Assembly: GCA_963740395.1 (NCBI GenBank) | Contig: CAVUEP010000022.1 | Location: forward strand, 11,134-75,133 | From: CADEEN01 sp963740395 | Lineage (GTDB): Bacteria > Pseudomonadota > Gammaproteobacteria > Burkholderiales > Burkholderiaceae_C | Direction of reading: 5' to 3' | DNA length: 64,000 nucleotides | Part shown: one piece after another, positions 1 to 14,228 of the stretch | How positions within the stretch are numbered: the first letter of the stretch is position 1 | How the letters are laid out: each line of letters opens with the position of its first letter | Notes under the pieces: model-generated | Seen by the model: the letters and a program-made list of their open reading frames with translations, nothing else | Database searches by the model: none | Told to the model about the DNA's origin: nothing | Made by a program: the position numbers and the translations under genes

Positions 1-2265
<2,265 letters not shown>

Positions 2266-2354
2266 GTCGATTCACGAGGCGAATCGAGCATTATCGACAG
2301 TCCCGCGCGCTGCCGGCAATGAGCAGCTCCGGCGGCCGCCTTAAGACCGGTTCG

Positions 2355-3403
2355 TCAGTTCACCAGCGCGCCGACGGCCTCCCGCCAGTCGCGCAAGGTA
2401 TCGGCCGCCACGGGCGCGCGCCAGACTTGGCCGCCGGGCTCGCGCCAGACCACATGATTCGGCTCGAAAACGAGGCTGCCGCGCGGCTCGCCATCGATCA
2501 TCAGCACGACCAGCGCGCTGTCGATCTCCTGGGTGGCTGCGGGCCGCCAGGCGCCCTGCGTCGCACGCGCCAATGCCAGCCACCAATCGCGCTGCGGGGC
2601 CCCATGCGCAACCCGTCGCCCCTGCCCGAGCTGCCAGCGTACGCGCGCATCATCGCTGCGCGCGGCGGCCTCGAGGTCGGTGGTCGGTGCCGCCAACGGC
2701 GCGGCCGCGCCAGGCGCCATCGCCCCCCCAGCGCCAAGGCGCTCGACTCGGAGCGGGAACGCGCCGCTTGCGCCGCATCGGCCATGGACTTGGCGGCAAT
2801 GTCGCCCTGGGCCGCCCGCTCGCGCGGTGCCTCCCGGCGTGGTGCGGCCACAGTCGCTGGAACCGGTTCCACCGGTTGCGGCAGCGGCATGGCGGTTGCA
2901 GGCGCCGCCTCCATGGGCGCCGCTTGCTTCGACGGCGGTGCCGCCGCGAGAGCGCGCTCTTCCGCTTTCGCACGCACGGCTGGCGGGCTTGTCGGCAGCC
3001 TGGGCGGCGCGGTCTCACGTTGGACCGAAGGCGCTTGCGCAGCCGGCGCAGCCTCGTTTGCCGCAGGCGCGGCTTGCGGCGCCACGGCAATCGTCTCCGG
3101 CCGTAGGCCGGGCGTAGCCTCGGGCGGGCTCCGACCACCCCACATGATGCCGATCAAGGTGGCCATCGCCACCGTGCCGAAAGCGGCCATCGGCGCCGGT
3201 TGCAGCAAGCGATGGAGCGCCGCGCGCAATCGCTCGGGCCAGATCGGCGTGCGCGCAGGAGGCGGACCCACGGCGGCCTGCGCCCGTCCGAGAATGGCCG
3301 CACTGAGGTCTGCGGGCGGCGCCACGTCGCGATCGGGCGCATGGCTCAGCGCCGCCAGCAGATGAGCGTCGCGGGCTTCGTCGTTGGCGGGCTCGTGGTT
3401 CAC
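2355..3403 (-). CDS. Anti-sigma factor-like membrane protein, frame-shifted
   Basis: The GTG start at 3403 overlaps the stop of the sigma-factor gene (GTGA), so the two are translationally coupled, the usual arrangement for an ECF sigma and its anti-sigma factor. The N-terminal ~70 residues would be cytoplasmic. One hydrophobic segment follows (about residues 72-89, MAAFGTVAMATLIGIMWGG), then a long Ala/Pro-rich periplasmic stretch. A frame break lies at a run of seven C at 2723-2729; changing its length by one base restores an open frame through DWWLALARATQGAW to the stop at 2355. No clear zinc-binding anti-sigma (ZAS) motif is seen, so the role is inferred from context and topology. Confidence 0.6.
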
Positions 3404-4044
3404 GGCTCTTGGCTCTGCGGCAGGTAGGCGCCCATGCAGGTGCGCAGCTTGGACATCGCATAGCGCAAGCGGCTCTTGGCGGTCTCGAACCCGACTTCGA
3501 GCGCCCGCGCCAGGTCCTCGAGCGCCAGGCCATCCTCGTGGTGCAACAGGAAGACACTGCGTTGCGCGGCGGGCAGGGCATCCAGGCAATCGAGCAGGCG
3601 CTGGCCGGCGGCACGCCAGAACGCGCGCTCCTCCGTGGTCGCCGCAGCGACTGAATCCACGGCCGCCGGCCAGGCCTGCCAGGCCGCCGCGGCAGGGGCC
3701 GGCTGCCAGGTTTCGCCCGCATCGTCGCCCGCGTCGAGCGAGACTTCCCGGCCGCTCTTGCGCAGTTGGTCGATCGCGCGGTGGTGCCCGAGCGTGAACA
3801 GCCAGGTGCGAAAGCTGGCACCCTGCGGCGACCAGCGCTCGCGCGCATGGACCACGCGCAGCCAGGTGTCCTGGAACACCTCGTCGGCCTGCGTGCCGGC
3901 CTCGCGCCCGAGCACACGGCGCACAAAGCGGTACAGCGCGGCGTGGTGGCGCGCATACAGGCGCTCGAACGCTCGCGCGTCGCCCTGCGCGAAGGCGCGC
4001 ATCAAGGCGTCGTCGTCGGGGGCGCTGTCATCGGTCATCGGCAA
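3400..4044 (-). CDS. ECF-family RNA polymerase sigma factor
   Basis: A 214-residue sigma-70 factor with the two-domain ECF layout. Region 2 contains ARAFERLYARHHAALYRFV and DEVFQDTWLRV followed by FRTWLFTLGHHRAIDQLR. Region 4 contains LDALPAAQRSVFLLHHEDGL and a helix-turn-helix ending ETAKSRLRYAMSKLR. The acidic start MTDDSAPDDD suggests the ATG at 4038 could equally be used. It is coupled by a 4-base overlap to the downstream membrane protein, its probable regulator. The stimulus and regulon are not visible from the sequence. Confidence 0.9.
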   Translation of the reverse strand: MPMTDDSAPDDDALMRAFAQGDARAFERLYARHHAALYRFVRRVLGREAGTQADEVFQDTWLRVVHARERWSPQGASFRTWLFTLGHHRAIDQLRKSGREVSLDAGDDAGETWQPAPAAAAWQAWPAAVDSVAAATTEERAFWRAAGQRLLDCLDALPAAQRSVFLLHHEDGLALEDLARALEVGFETAKSRLRYAMSKLRTCMGAYLPQSQEP

Positions 4045-4158
4045 GGCGGATTGTCGGCGTCAACCCGGGTTGTACGTGCCGGGGATGCCTTCGGGGTCGC
4101 TGGCGGCGCGGCGGCGTGCTCGCTTGCGGCGACACGGGGCCGGGTTCATCATCGCCAA

Positions 4159-4536
4159 ATGACCCGCCTGAGCGCCGCCATCGCCCTGGCCGCCGCCATG
4201 CTGGTGGCCGGCTGCCGGGTCGGCACCTTCTTGTATGTCGGCCCGGGCGACGACGCGCCCAGCGTCAGCCTGGCGGCGTCGCCGGCGATCGCCTCGCGCG
4301 GCGAGACCATCGGCCTGGTGGCCGCGGCCGCCGATGACTACCTTGTCGTCGAAGTCGAGTTCTACCGCCGCGACTTCGGCGGCAACACGCTGCTCGGACG
4401 CGACGCCAGCGCCCCCTACGCCCTGACCACCATGATTCCGGCCGGCGCGAGCGGCGACGTGCGCTACTTCGCGCGCGCGATCGACGACGCCAGGCAGACA
4501 GGCGACAGCCAGGACGTGGTGGTGACGGTGCGCTGA
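4159..4536 (+). CDS. Small lipoprotein with an Ig-like domain
   Basis: A 125-residue protein with a lipoprotein signal peptide; the lipobox is LVAGC with the acylated cysteine at about residue 19. The mature part has an Ig-like beta-sandwich pattern seen in bacterial surface proteins (SVSLAASPAIASRGETIGLVA, then VEVEFYRRD, then a YALTTMIPAG strand). It is convergent with recQ, the two stops being only 5 bases apart. The function is unknown; it probably sits in the cell envelope. Confidence 0.65.
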   Translation: MTRLSAAIALAAAMLVAGCRVGTFLYVGPGDDAPSVSLAASPAIASRGETIGLVAAAADDYLVVEVEFYRRDFGGNTLLGRDASAPYALTTMIPAGASGDVRYFARAIDDARQTGDSQDVVVTVR

Positions 4537-4541
4537 AGCGC

Positions 4542-6426
<1,885 letters not shown>

Positions 6427-6473
6427 GGGCTGTGGCCATGGTAAGCCAGGGCCCTGCCAGGCACGGCCGCGCG

Positions 6474-9400
6474 CTAGGGTGGCGCCAAGGCGTGCTGCGC
6501 CGCGCGCCGCGCGGCCGCGAGCAAGCTCGCGATTGACGGCGTTGCGCGTGAGGAAACTGTCCTTGAACTCCGCCGGCACATGCTGCTGCGTGACCTCGTG
6601 GACCCAGCGCGCGCCGGCAGCGAACAACCCGCCCGCCCGCGTCGTGTCACCGCTGCGCTCGAATGCGCGCCCCGCTAGCAGCCACAGTTCGCCGCGGTAC
6701 AACTCGTCCGGATGCGACGTCGCGGCCAGGGCCAGCGCCGCCTCGGCGCTCTCGACCGCGGCCGGTGCTGTGCCCGCAGCAGCGGACACGGCGCACAGGC
6801 GAATCAACGCTGACAGTTGCACGCCACGCAGGTGGTGCGTTTCGGCCCCGGCCAGGACTTGCTCGACTGCGGGCAGGGCCGCCTCGCTCGGCAGGCTCAG
6901 CGCCTGCTCCAGCGTGATCGCCGCGCGCAATGGCCGGCGGCCTTCGCTGGGCGCCATGGCCACGGCCGCGGCGAGGGCCTCGCCATGGGGTTGCCCTAGA
7001 GCCCGTTTGAGTCGCGCCTGCGCCAGCCAGAAAGCGCTGGCCTGCCACGGCGGCATCTGCTCTGGCACGCCGGCCTGTGCCAGCGATTGCCAGGCCCGCG
7101 CATGCTGACCGAGCACCACATAGGTATTGGCCATGTGCACATGCATCGCGCCGACCCAGGCGGGGGCCTGGGCCTGCAGCTCGCGCAGCCCGATCTCGGC
7201 CCAGCGCAGCGACTCGGTGTACTGGCACTGGTCGCGCAGACAACGCGACAACATCGACGGAATCACGCAGGCCGCGCCACGTGCCTCGTCGTGCGCCGCC
7301 GCCAGCCGCTCGGCGCGGATCAGCGCTTCGGTCGCCTGCTCCAGGTCGCCGGTATGGTTCAGGCTCACGGCCAGGTTGGACAGGATGATCACCGCGTTGG
7401 CATGCTCACCATGTTCCAGCGCCAGCGCCAACGCACGCCGGTGCTCGGGCTGGGCATCGAGATAGCGATCGGCGTTGTCGAGCACCACGGCCAGGTCGCC
7501 ATGGAAGGCCAGCCGCTGCGACCCGCTGCCGTGGTTCGTGACCCACGGCGCCGCCAGCTGCAGCACCTGCACCGCGCGCTCGAAGTCGCCGCGCATGCTC
7601 AGTGCGCCGCCCTGGGTCTGCAACAGCTCGCCGCGCAGCCCCTCGTCATCGTCGACCAATTGCAGGGCTTCGTCCGTGGCAGCGATCACGGCTGCGTAAT
7701 CGCCACGCGCCGTCAGCACCTCGCTGCGCAGGCGCAGCGCCGCTGCACGCTGGGCCTTCGTCGTCGCCGCGGCCAGCAGGCGATCCAGCGAGGCGTCATC
7801 GAGTTCGGTCCGGTCGGCCATGAAGCGCGCCGCCACGGCATCGCGCAGCGACGAGAACGCCACGTCGCCCTGGCCGGCGTCGCGCTCGATGCCCGCCGCC
7901 TGCTCCAGAAACTGGGCCTGTTCACGCGGGCGCATTGCCAGCCCCGCCGACTCGGCCGCCGCATGGAGCGCCTGCAGCGCGCGCGTGGGCTGCCCGGCGC
8001 TGATCCAGTGGCGCGCGATGCGCGCAGGCTCCCCTGCATGCGCTTCCATGTGCCGCGCCACGCTGGCATGGGTATGGCGCGCGATCGGCTCGGGAATCGA
8101 CGCCAGCGTGGCCTCGAACACCAGGTCATGCGCAAACGCCCCGCCACGCATCACCTGCGCGCCCTGGAGCTCGCCCCAGGCGTCGGCAAAGGCCAGTGCC
8201 CGCATTTCGAGCACCTGCTCGGCCAGCTCGATCGTGAAGTCGATCGACGCGATGGCCGCCACCCGCGCCAGACTCAACGCCGCCGGCGACAGCTGGCGCA
8301 GGCGGCGATCGATCAGCGCGGCAACCGAGCTCGGCCGCGGCAACGGCCCCGCCACTGCGCCCTGCGCCCACACGCTCTTGAGGGTCTCGAGCGCATACAG
8401 GGGGTTGCCGCCGGTGTGACGTGCCAGTTGCGGCGCCAGTCGCGCCGCCTCGAGTTCGGGCATCCCCAGAGAATCGATCAGGGCCTCGAGCGAACTGCGA
8501 TCGAGCGGGCCGAGCTTCAGAGTTTCGCCACGACCGGTTTCTTCCAGCGCAGATTGCAGCAGCTCCGTCGCGTGGTTCGGCTCGGCCGGCCGCTGCGCCA
8601 GACCCCATTGCAGCGTGCCGCTGCCGTCGCCCAGCAGCAGCGACTGCAGGGTTTCGAGGCTCGCGACATCGGCGAAATGCAAGTCGTCGAACAACAGCGC
8701 GCGCACGCCATTCGACGCCGCGGCCTGCAACAGGGATTCGACTGCCGACTGCAACCACAGGCGCCGGCCGTCGGGCAGGGTCGCCAGATCCAGCCCGATT
8801 TCTGGCAGCAGGCGCGACAACTCGCTGCGCGGCAACGTTTGGACAACGGATTCGCACTGCTTGATCAATGCGCGCAGCAGCCGGGCCAGGCTCGCGTAGG
8901 GCGTGCTCGCGTCGCCCGGGCGGGCCTGCGCAACGACGCAGCCTTGGTACTGGAGCGCCACCTCATCGAGCATGCGCGACTTGCCCAGACCTGCCTCGCC
9001 GACCAGCACGAAGACCCGTTGCGACTGCCAGACGCGCGCGATCGCGGCCAGCTCCCGATCACGTCCGACCAGCCGCGGCGGGCGCAGCAGTGCCGCAGGC
9101 GGCTGACGGCGATAGGTCGCGGGCACCTGCGCCCGCGTTTCGCCGGCGTCGCGGATCGTGCGCACCAGTGCCTCGGTCTCCGACGACGGCAAGGCCGCAA
9201 ACTCACGCTGCAGCATCTCGCGCAGCCGCTCGTAGGTCGCCAGCGCCTGCGCACTGTCGCCACGCAGGTAGTGCAGGCGCATCAGCGTGCGGTGGTGCTG
9301 TTCGTCGGTGCAGTTGGCCGCGAGCATCTGCTCGGCGCATTGCTGTGCGGCCGCGAGGTCGCCGGCCGCCTCGGCCTGCGCCAGCCGCTGCGAGATGCGC

Positions 9401-9849
9401 TCGTGCGCGGCGTCACGCCGGCGCCTGCGCTGTTGCGCGACCCAGTCGGCCAGTTCCTGACTTTCCGAGTAGTCGAAGTCGCCCAGCAGCGCACCGGCGG
9501 CGTCCGCTTGGTCCAGATCGGTGCGCACCTGCGCAACGAGGCTCAGCGCCTGATCGCCGGTCAGCAGTTCGTCGGCGGCCAGGCGCTTGAGCCGCACCAG
9601 CTGCTGGCGCAGCGCCTGCCGCGCCTGGACCGCGTCGGAGTCGGGCCACAGCAGGGTGGCCAGGCGCTGGCGTGAGATGCCTGGTTCGATCGCCACCAAC
9701 GCCAGCAACGCCGCCGCACGCCGCTCCAGCGGATGCACCTTCGCCGTCGGCGCGATCAGCGCCGGGTCGCGGCGCAGGCGCAGCGTCCAGCGCCCAGCGC
9801 CGGCACCCGGATGCCGGGGCGTTGTCGAGGGCGGAGGGGGTTCGTGCAT
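6474..9849 (-). CDS. Large SARP/BTAD-AAA-TPR transcriptional regulator
   Basis: The protein has about 1,125 residues. It starts with a winged-helix DNA-binding domain of SARP type (LERRAAALLALVAIEPG to ALRQQLVRLKRLA) and a bacterial transcriptional activation (BTAD) helical repeat to about residue 245. An AAA_16-type ATPase follows (PRLVGRDRELAAIARV; Walker A GEAGLGKS; Walker B VRALLFDDLH), then many TPR-like helices. As read, the frame has no stop and runs straight into recQ. Removing one base of the CTT near 6523 gives a C-terminus NRELLAAARRAAQHALAPP and a TAG at 6476-6474, so the fusion is probably spurious. ATG 9849 is chosen because the SARP domain follows directly. The target genes are unknown. 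Confidence 0.85.
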
Positions 9850-9972
9850 GGTCCGGTCGGGGCTGGCCTCGATGCTATCGGGGCGCGCTTCGGCGGCCAA
9901 TCCGACCGGACCCCGGGGTTGCCGACGCGTCATCGTCATCGCCGACGCAGGCATCGCGGCGCCGGCATGGGT

Positions 9973-11844
9973 TCAGGGACGCGGTGCGATGAAGATGTCC
10001 CATTCGCCATTGCTGTCGCCCGGCACCAGGTTGCTCGCCGCCGAGGTGATGGCGACTGCGCTGCCGTCGGCACTGATGACGCCCTGCGGGTTGATGCCGT
10101 TGGGCTGAGCGCCCGTCGACGTCAGGCTCACCTGACGCGTCTGGTTCGTCTGCCGGTCGCGCACGAAGATGTTGCTCTGCGACGTAGTCGTGCCGGCGAT
10201 CAGGTTCGACGCATAGCTCCAGAACGAGACATAGCGGCCGTCGCGGCTGAAGTAGGGCCGCAAGCTGGTGCCGTCGGCCTGCGTGCCGTCGCTGGCCACG
10301 CTGATGCGCTGGATCGACAGGGTCCCGTAGTCATAGACGAACAGGTCGCTGAGCCCGTTGCTGTCGTTCGGCACGAATCGGGCGCCGTCCCGCGCGCCGA
10401 AGGCGATCGCACTGCCGTTGCCGGCCATGGCCGGCCAAAGACCGAACTCCTGGAACAGGCCTTCGAAGCTGCGGTTGCCCTGCGCACAAAGCGCGGCAGG
10501 GTTCGGACAGACCGACAAGGCCCAGCCCGGCATGCCGCCGGCGATCAGCACCGCGTCGCCGCTGTGGCTGAGCGCCTGGATCACCTGGCCATCGGTGGCC
10601 AGACTGGTGCCGATCGTCGAGCTCAGCGCCGAGCCGGCCCACAGGATCTGACCGCTGCCGCGGTTGACGAGGAAGACGTCGCTCGAAGCCAACGGGTCAC
10701 CCGCCCCCAGATTGCTCGCCTGCGTCTGAAAGACGATCCAATTGCCGTCGCCGGAGATGAACGGCGCCACCTGGTGATCGTTCGGCTCCTCGCCGAGCCG
10801 GCCCAGCACCGGGCGCGTGGTCTGCCCGGTCTGGCGGTCGTGCACGAAGACATCGTTGTGCGACGTGGTCTTGCCGAGCACCAGCGTCGTCGAGCTGCTG
10901 AGGAAGACCACGTAGCGGCCGTCGGCCGAGATCGACGGCTGGCCGCTCGGCGAATTGGCCTGGTCGCCATTGCTGGCCACGCTGACGCGGGTCGTCTGCC
11001 CGGTGACCGCGTCGTGCACGAAGATGTCGTCGACGCCATTGGTGTCGCCGAGCACCAGATTGCTCGCGCTGCTGCGGAAGACCACGTAGCGGCCGTCGGC
11101 CGACAGCTGCGGGTCCTGGCTGCGGCCGTTGGCCTGGCTGCCGTCACTGGCGACGCTGACGCGCCGCAGACCCGTGATCGGGGCGCCCGACGTCACGCTC
11201 AGCGTCGCGGCGTTGCTGGTGACGCTGCCGCCGGGGCCGCTGACGACGACGCTGAAGACCGCGCCATGGTCCGCCAGGGCCGCGGCGAAGGCGTAGCTGT
11301 TCGCCGTGGCGCCGGCGACGTTCGTGCCATCGCGCCGCCACTGGTAGCTGAGCGGCCCGCTGCCGGCGGCAGTGACGCTCAAGGTGGCGGTCTGCCCTGC
11401 CGTCACGATCAGGTCCAGCGGCTGCTGCGAGATCGTCGGCGCTGCCAATGCCGGCGTCACGGTGAGCCGCGCCTGGGCGCTGTTCACCGAACCCGCCGCG
11501 TTCGAGACGACCGCGCGCCACAGCACGCCGTCGTCGGCCATCGTCGTCGCCGCCGTCGTGTGGGTGGCCGCGTTCGCCCCGGCCGCGTCGGACCAGGTCG
11601 TGCCGCCATCGCGGCTGGACTGCCAGGCGTAGCTCAGGGGCGCGGTGCCATCGGCGGCGACCGTGAAGCTGGCCGTCTGGCCTTCGGTGCGGGCCAGCGA
11701 CTGCGGTTGCGCCGAGATCGTCGGTGCCACATCCTCGGCGCCACCACAGGCGCCCAGGAGCACAGCTCCCAGCGTCACCGCGACAGCGCCTACCCACCGA
11801 ATCCACTGGCGCGCGACCAGCGAAGCCCCTGACGTCGTGTTCAT
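9973..11844 (-). CDS. Lipoprotein with two Ig-like domains and PD40 beta-propeller repeats
   Basis: An intact 623-residue protein with a lipoprotein signal (lipobox LLGAC). Two immunoglobulin-like domains follow (APTISAQPQSLARTEGQ and APTISQQPLDLIVTAGQ, about 90 residues each). The rest is a TolB/WD40-like propeller of PD40 repeats, each with a core such as LSADGRYVVFRSSASNL followed by DIFVHD and TGQTTRVSVASNG. Such proteins are usually periplasmic or surface-exposed beta-propellers that bind proteins or glycans. It precedes the BTAD regulator by 123 bases on the same strand. No enzymatic motif is seen. Confidence 0.8.
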   Translation of the reverse strand: MNTTSGASLVARQWIRWVGAVAVTLGAVLLGACGGAEDVAPTISAQPQSLARTEGQTASFTVAADGTAPLSYAWQSSRDGGTTWSDAAGANAATHTTAATTMADDGVLWRAVVSNAAGSVNSAQARLTVTPALAAPTISQQPLDLIVTAGQTATLSVTAAGSGPLSYQWRRDGTNVAGATANSYAFAAALADHGAVFSVVVSGPGGSVTSNAATLSVTSGAPITGLRRVSVASDGSQANGRSQDPQLSADGRYVVFRSSASNLVLGDTNGVDDIFVHDAVTGQTTRVSVASNGDQANSPSGQPSISADGRYVVFLSSSTTLVLGKTTSHNDVFVHDRQTGQTTRPVLGRLGEEPNDHQVAPFISGDGNWIVFQTQASNLGAGDPLASSDVFLVNRGSGQILWAGSALSSTIGTSLATDGQVIQALSHSGDAVLIAGGMPGWALSVCPNPAALCAQGNRSFEGLFQEFGLWPAMAGNGSAIAFGARDGARFVPNDSNGLSDLFVYDYGTLSIQRISVASDGTQADGTSLRPYFSRDGRYVSFWSYASNLIAGTTTSQSNIFVRDRQTNQTRQVSLTSTGAQPNGINPQGVISADGSAVAITSAASNLVPGDSNGEWDIFIAPRP

Positions 11845-11953
11845 GTGATCCCCCCTGCGGTCGAGCGGTTGATTTGCCCAGCAGAGGTTTTATCGATCGG
11901 GGCGTGACGCAAGCGTGATCCGGCGGGCGCCTCGCGCGGGACGCCCGAATGCG

Positions 11954-13204
11954 CTATTTCAGCAAGGCCGCAGCGCGCTTCCAGTCGGTCTGCTCGGTGA
12001 CGGCAATGGCCACGCGCATCGTGATCTCCTGCTTCATCGGCTCGGTGATCTCGTCGCGCGTGAAGCCGCGCATGGCCAGCAGTTGCAGCGTGCCGGCTGG
12101 CAACTTCGGGTCGAAGTAGTTTGGATTGAATGCCATCAAGGGCACGGCGCCTGGCGTGCCGGCGCTCACCATCACGCGCATCAAGGGTTGCATCAAGGTG
12201 TTGTCGGGGTCGTTCTTCACATGGGCCGGCGCGGCGCGCTGGGCCGCGTTCAGTGCCGCGAACTGCGCTTCGATGGCTGCCAGCGTCGCACCGGCGGCCT
12301 GCACGATCGGCGAGCTTGCGGTGCTCTGCCCGGCGAGGGCGCGGATCTGACGTTCCTGCTCCTGGTCGTCGGCCTCGGCCTTGCGCCGCACCGCGTCGCG
12401 TCGCGCCGGGTTCTTCTCGCGCGCCACGGCCTCGTCGATCGCCTGGCGACGCAGGTTCTTCATTTCCGCCGAGTTGAAATGCGCCAGCATCTCGTTCGTG
12501 GCATCACTGGTCTTGCCAACCTCGCCGATCTGCCCGCGCAGCCAGGCCATCGCCGCCTTGTATGCACGCTCCTGGCTGACCGGCACGAACACGGGCGGCT
12601 TGTTCGCCGGCGTCACGAACAAGTAGCCGCCGAGCACCGGAAAGCCGGCGATGTGGCGCTTGGGCGGTGGCAGCATGAAGAAGCGCGTGGGCCCCTCTCC
12701 GGTCCAGGGCAGGGTCTCCAGGCCCTCGCCGTAGCCCGCCGAGGTCGGCGGGAACCAGTTGAAGAACAGCGCCAGCCCGCCGGGGCGGTTGCCGACATCT
12801 CCCGGCTTGACCCGATAGGCTGTGTCGGGCCCCTTGGCCTGCGGGTTGGGCTCGACGGCGCGCGGCCACCAGGGGTTGAGCGTGAGGCGCCCGGAAGGCA
12901 CCGGCCGCGCGCTCGCGTCCACGCCGAAGTAGATCTGCGGGTAGAAGCCGCCGAGGTCGCGCAGCGCCGGGCTCTCGCGGATCACCTGGGCGAGCGCACG
13001 CAGCGACGGCTCGAAGACCCGTTGCGCGGGCTTGGGCGGGCCGTTGAACGAGCTCAACCACAGATCGTCCCAGCCGACCCACGCACCTTGAGGCGCCCCC
13101 GGCTCGGCGGGTGATCCGGAGATCAACGGCCGGTCGTCGGCCAGCACCGGCAGGCACAGGCAGGCGATGACCAGCCCCGCGAGGCAGCGCTTCGTCGCCC
13201 TCAT
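11954..13204 (-). CDS. Exported protein of unknown function, distal gene of the secreted-protein operon
   Basis: A 416-residue protein with a typical signal peptide (MRATKRCLAGLVIACLCLPVLA, cleavage after ALA-type residues). The ATG at 13204 overlaps the stop of the upstream gene (ATGA), so it is translationally coupled. The mature part is Trp/Pro-rich in its first half (GWDDLWLSSFNGPPKPAQ, LALFFNWFPPTSAGYGEG). It has a charged helical middle (AIDEAVAREKNPARRDAVRRK) and a C-terminal LPAGTLQLLAMRGFTRDEI segment. I do not recognise a family. A possible upstream extension lacks a signal peptide and overlaps the neighbour, so it was not chosen. Confidence 0.7.
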   Translation of the reverse strand: MRATKRCLAGLVIACLCLPVLADDRPLISGSPAEPGAPQGAWVGWDDLWLSSFNGPPKPAQRVFEPSLRALAQVIRESPALRDLGGFYPQIYFGVDASARPVPSGRLTLNPWWPRAVEPNPQAKGPDTAYRVKPGDVGNRPGGLALFFNWFPPTSAGYGEGLETLPWTGEGPTRFFMLPPPKRHIAGFPVLGGYLFVTPANKPPVFVPVSQERAYKAAMAWLRGQIGEVGKTSDATNEMLAHFNSAEMKNLRRQAIDEAVAREKNPARRDAVRRKAEADDQEQERQIRALAGQSTASSPIVQAAGATLAAIEAQFAALNAAQRAAPAHVKNDPDNTLMQPLMRVMVSAGTPGAVPLMAFNPNYFDPKLPAGTLQLLAMRGFTRDEITEPMKQEITMRVAIAVTEQTDWKRAAALLK

Positions 13205-14202
13205 TCGACCGCCTTGAAGGACCAGCCTTCCTGGATGTGATTGAGGTTCGCGTCGCACTTGGCGCTGCGAACCTGATTGAGCTGCAGGGGGTCGACACTG
13301 CGGGGCATCGTGTCGCTCCGGCTGCACAGGTCACCGGAATGGATGCCTTCGCCGCTCGGCGAGATGCCGTCCTCGTCCCACTTGAGTTTCTTGTCCAGAT
13401 CCGGGCGCTGGCACTTGCGCTGCCGGGTCTCGTCGCTGTTCAGGCTGAGCCGGAACTCGTACTGGCCGTTCGCGTACACCTTGAGCTGGCCCTCGACCGG
13501 CACGTTGGTGAACGAGACAGGCGCACCGCAGCCCTTGCGCGTATTGGTGAACGCGGCCTTGCCCACGCCCACGTATTCGCGCGACTTGCTGTCTTCGTCC
13601 ACCTCGTCGAGCGTCCACCGCATCGTGCCCGCAATGGACGTTTTGAAGTCCTCCCGGACCTGAACGCTCTGCTGGCTGAACGTGCCCTCGTAGACCTTCA
13701 CCGCTTCCAGGATCGTGATGCGCGCCTGCAGGATCGTCTTGTTTCGACCTGCCGAGTACGTGATCGTTGCCGCCACCGTGGCCTTGTTGGGCCTGGGCTT
13801 GCCGGCCGGCGCATGGTAGGTGGCGCCCTTGAGGTCGCCACTGACTCGGCCAGGCCCGTCGATCACCTGCCACTTCACGTCCTTTTGCACGATGAATCTT
13901 CCAAGCGTATCGCCGGAGCGTTCTTCACCGTCGCACTCCAGGCGGTCGGATGGCAGAGGCGCCAACGGATCCTCGAACCGTTCGGTCCCAGTCGCGCCAC
14001 GCGTCGAACCCTTGAGTGTTTCGCCGGCCTTGCCGACGATGACCCGCAGGCAATGAACCAGTTCGAGCTTGACGCTGCCTCCTGGCTTGGTGACGGCCGA
14101 AAGCGGTCTCAGATGCAGGCCGTCCGCCATGGGTTGTGCAGCCAACGGCGCGGCAGCGAACACGATGCCAAGGGCAAGAATGCTTCGGAGCATGAGTTTC
14201 AC
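13201..14202 (-). CDS. Exported protein of unknown function
   Basis: A 333-residue protein with a clear signal peptide (MKLMLRSILALGIVFAAAPLAAQ). The mature sequence alternates short beta-strand-like segments with conserved-looking cysteines (VHCLRV, LECDGEE, KGCGAPVS, KCQRPDL, DLCSRSD, AKCDANL), consistent with disulfide bonding in the periplasm. It overlaps the next gene by ATGA and lies 26 bases downstream of the previous one. I recognise no enzyme motif or named family. It is probably a component of the same exported-protein set as its neighbours. Confidence 0.7.
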   Translation of the reverse strand: MKLMLRSILALGIVFAAAPLAAQPMADGLHLRPLSAVTKPGGSVKLELVHCLRVIVGKAGETLKGSTRGATGTERFEDPLAPLPSDRLECDGEERSGDTLGRFIVQKDVKWQVIDGPGRVSGDLKGATYHAPAGKPRPNKATVAATITYSAGRNKTILQARITILEAVKVYEGTFSQQSVQVREDFKTSIAGTMRWTLDEVDEDSKSREYVGVGKAAFTNTRKGCGAPVSFTNVPVEGQLKVYANGQYEFRLSLNSDETRQRKCQRPDLDKKLKWDEDGISPSGEGIHSGDLCSRSDTMPRSVDPLQLNQVRSAKCDANLNHIQEGWSFKAVE

Positions 14203-14228
14203 GTGGAGTCCTTCATGACGTTCGACCG

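Noticed and set aside
7087..9675. An 862-residue plus-strand open frame
   Set aside because: It is the antisense shadow of the large BTAD regulator; composition is biased to Arg, Gln and His and no domain is recognisable.
9733..11832. A 699-residue plus-strand open frame
   Set aside because: It lies opposite the Ig/PD40 lipoprotein, whose signal peptide and repeats are convincing; the plus frame has none.
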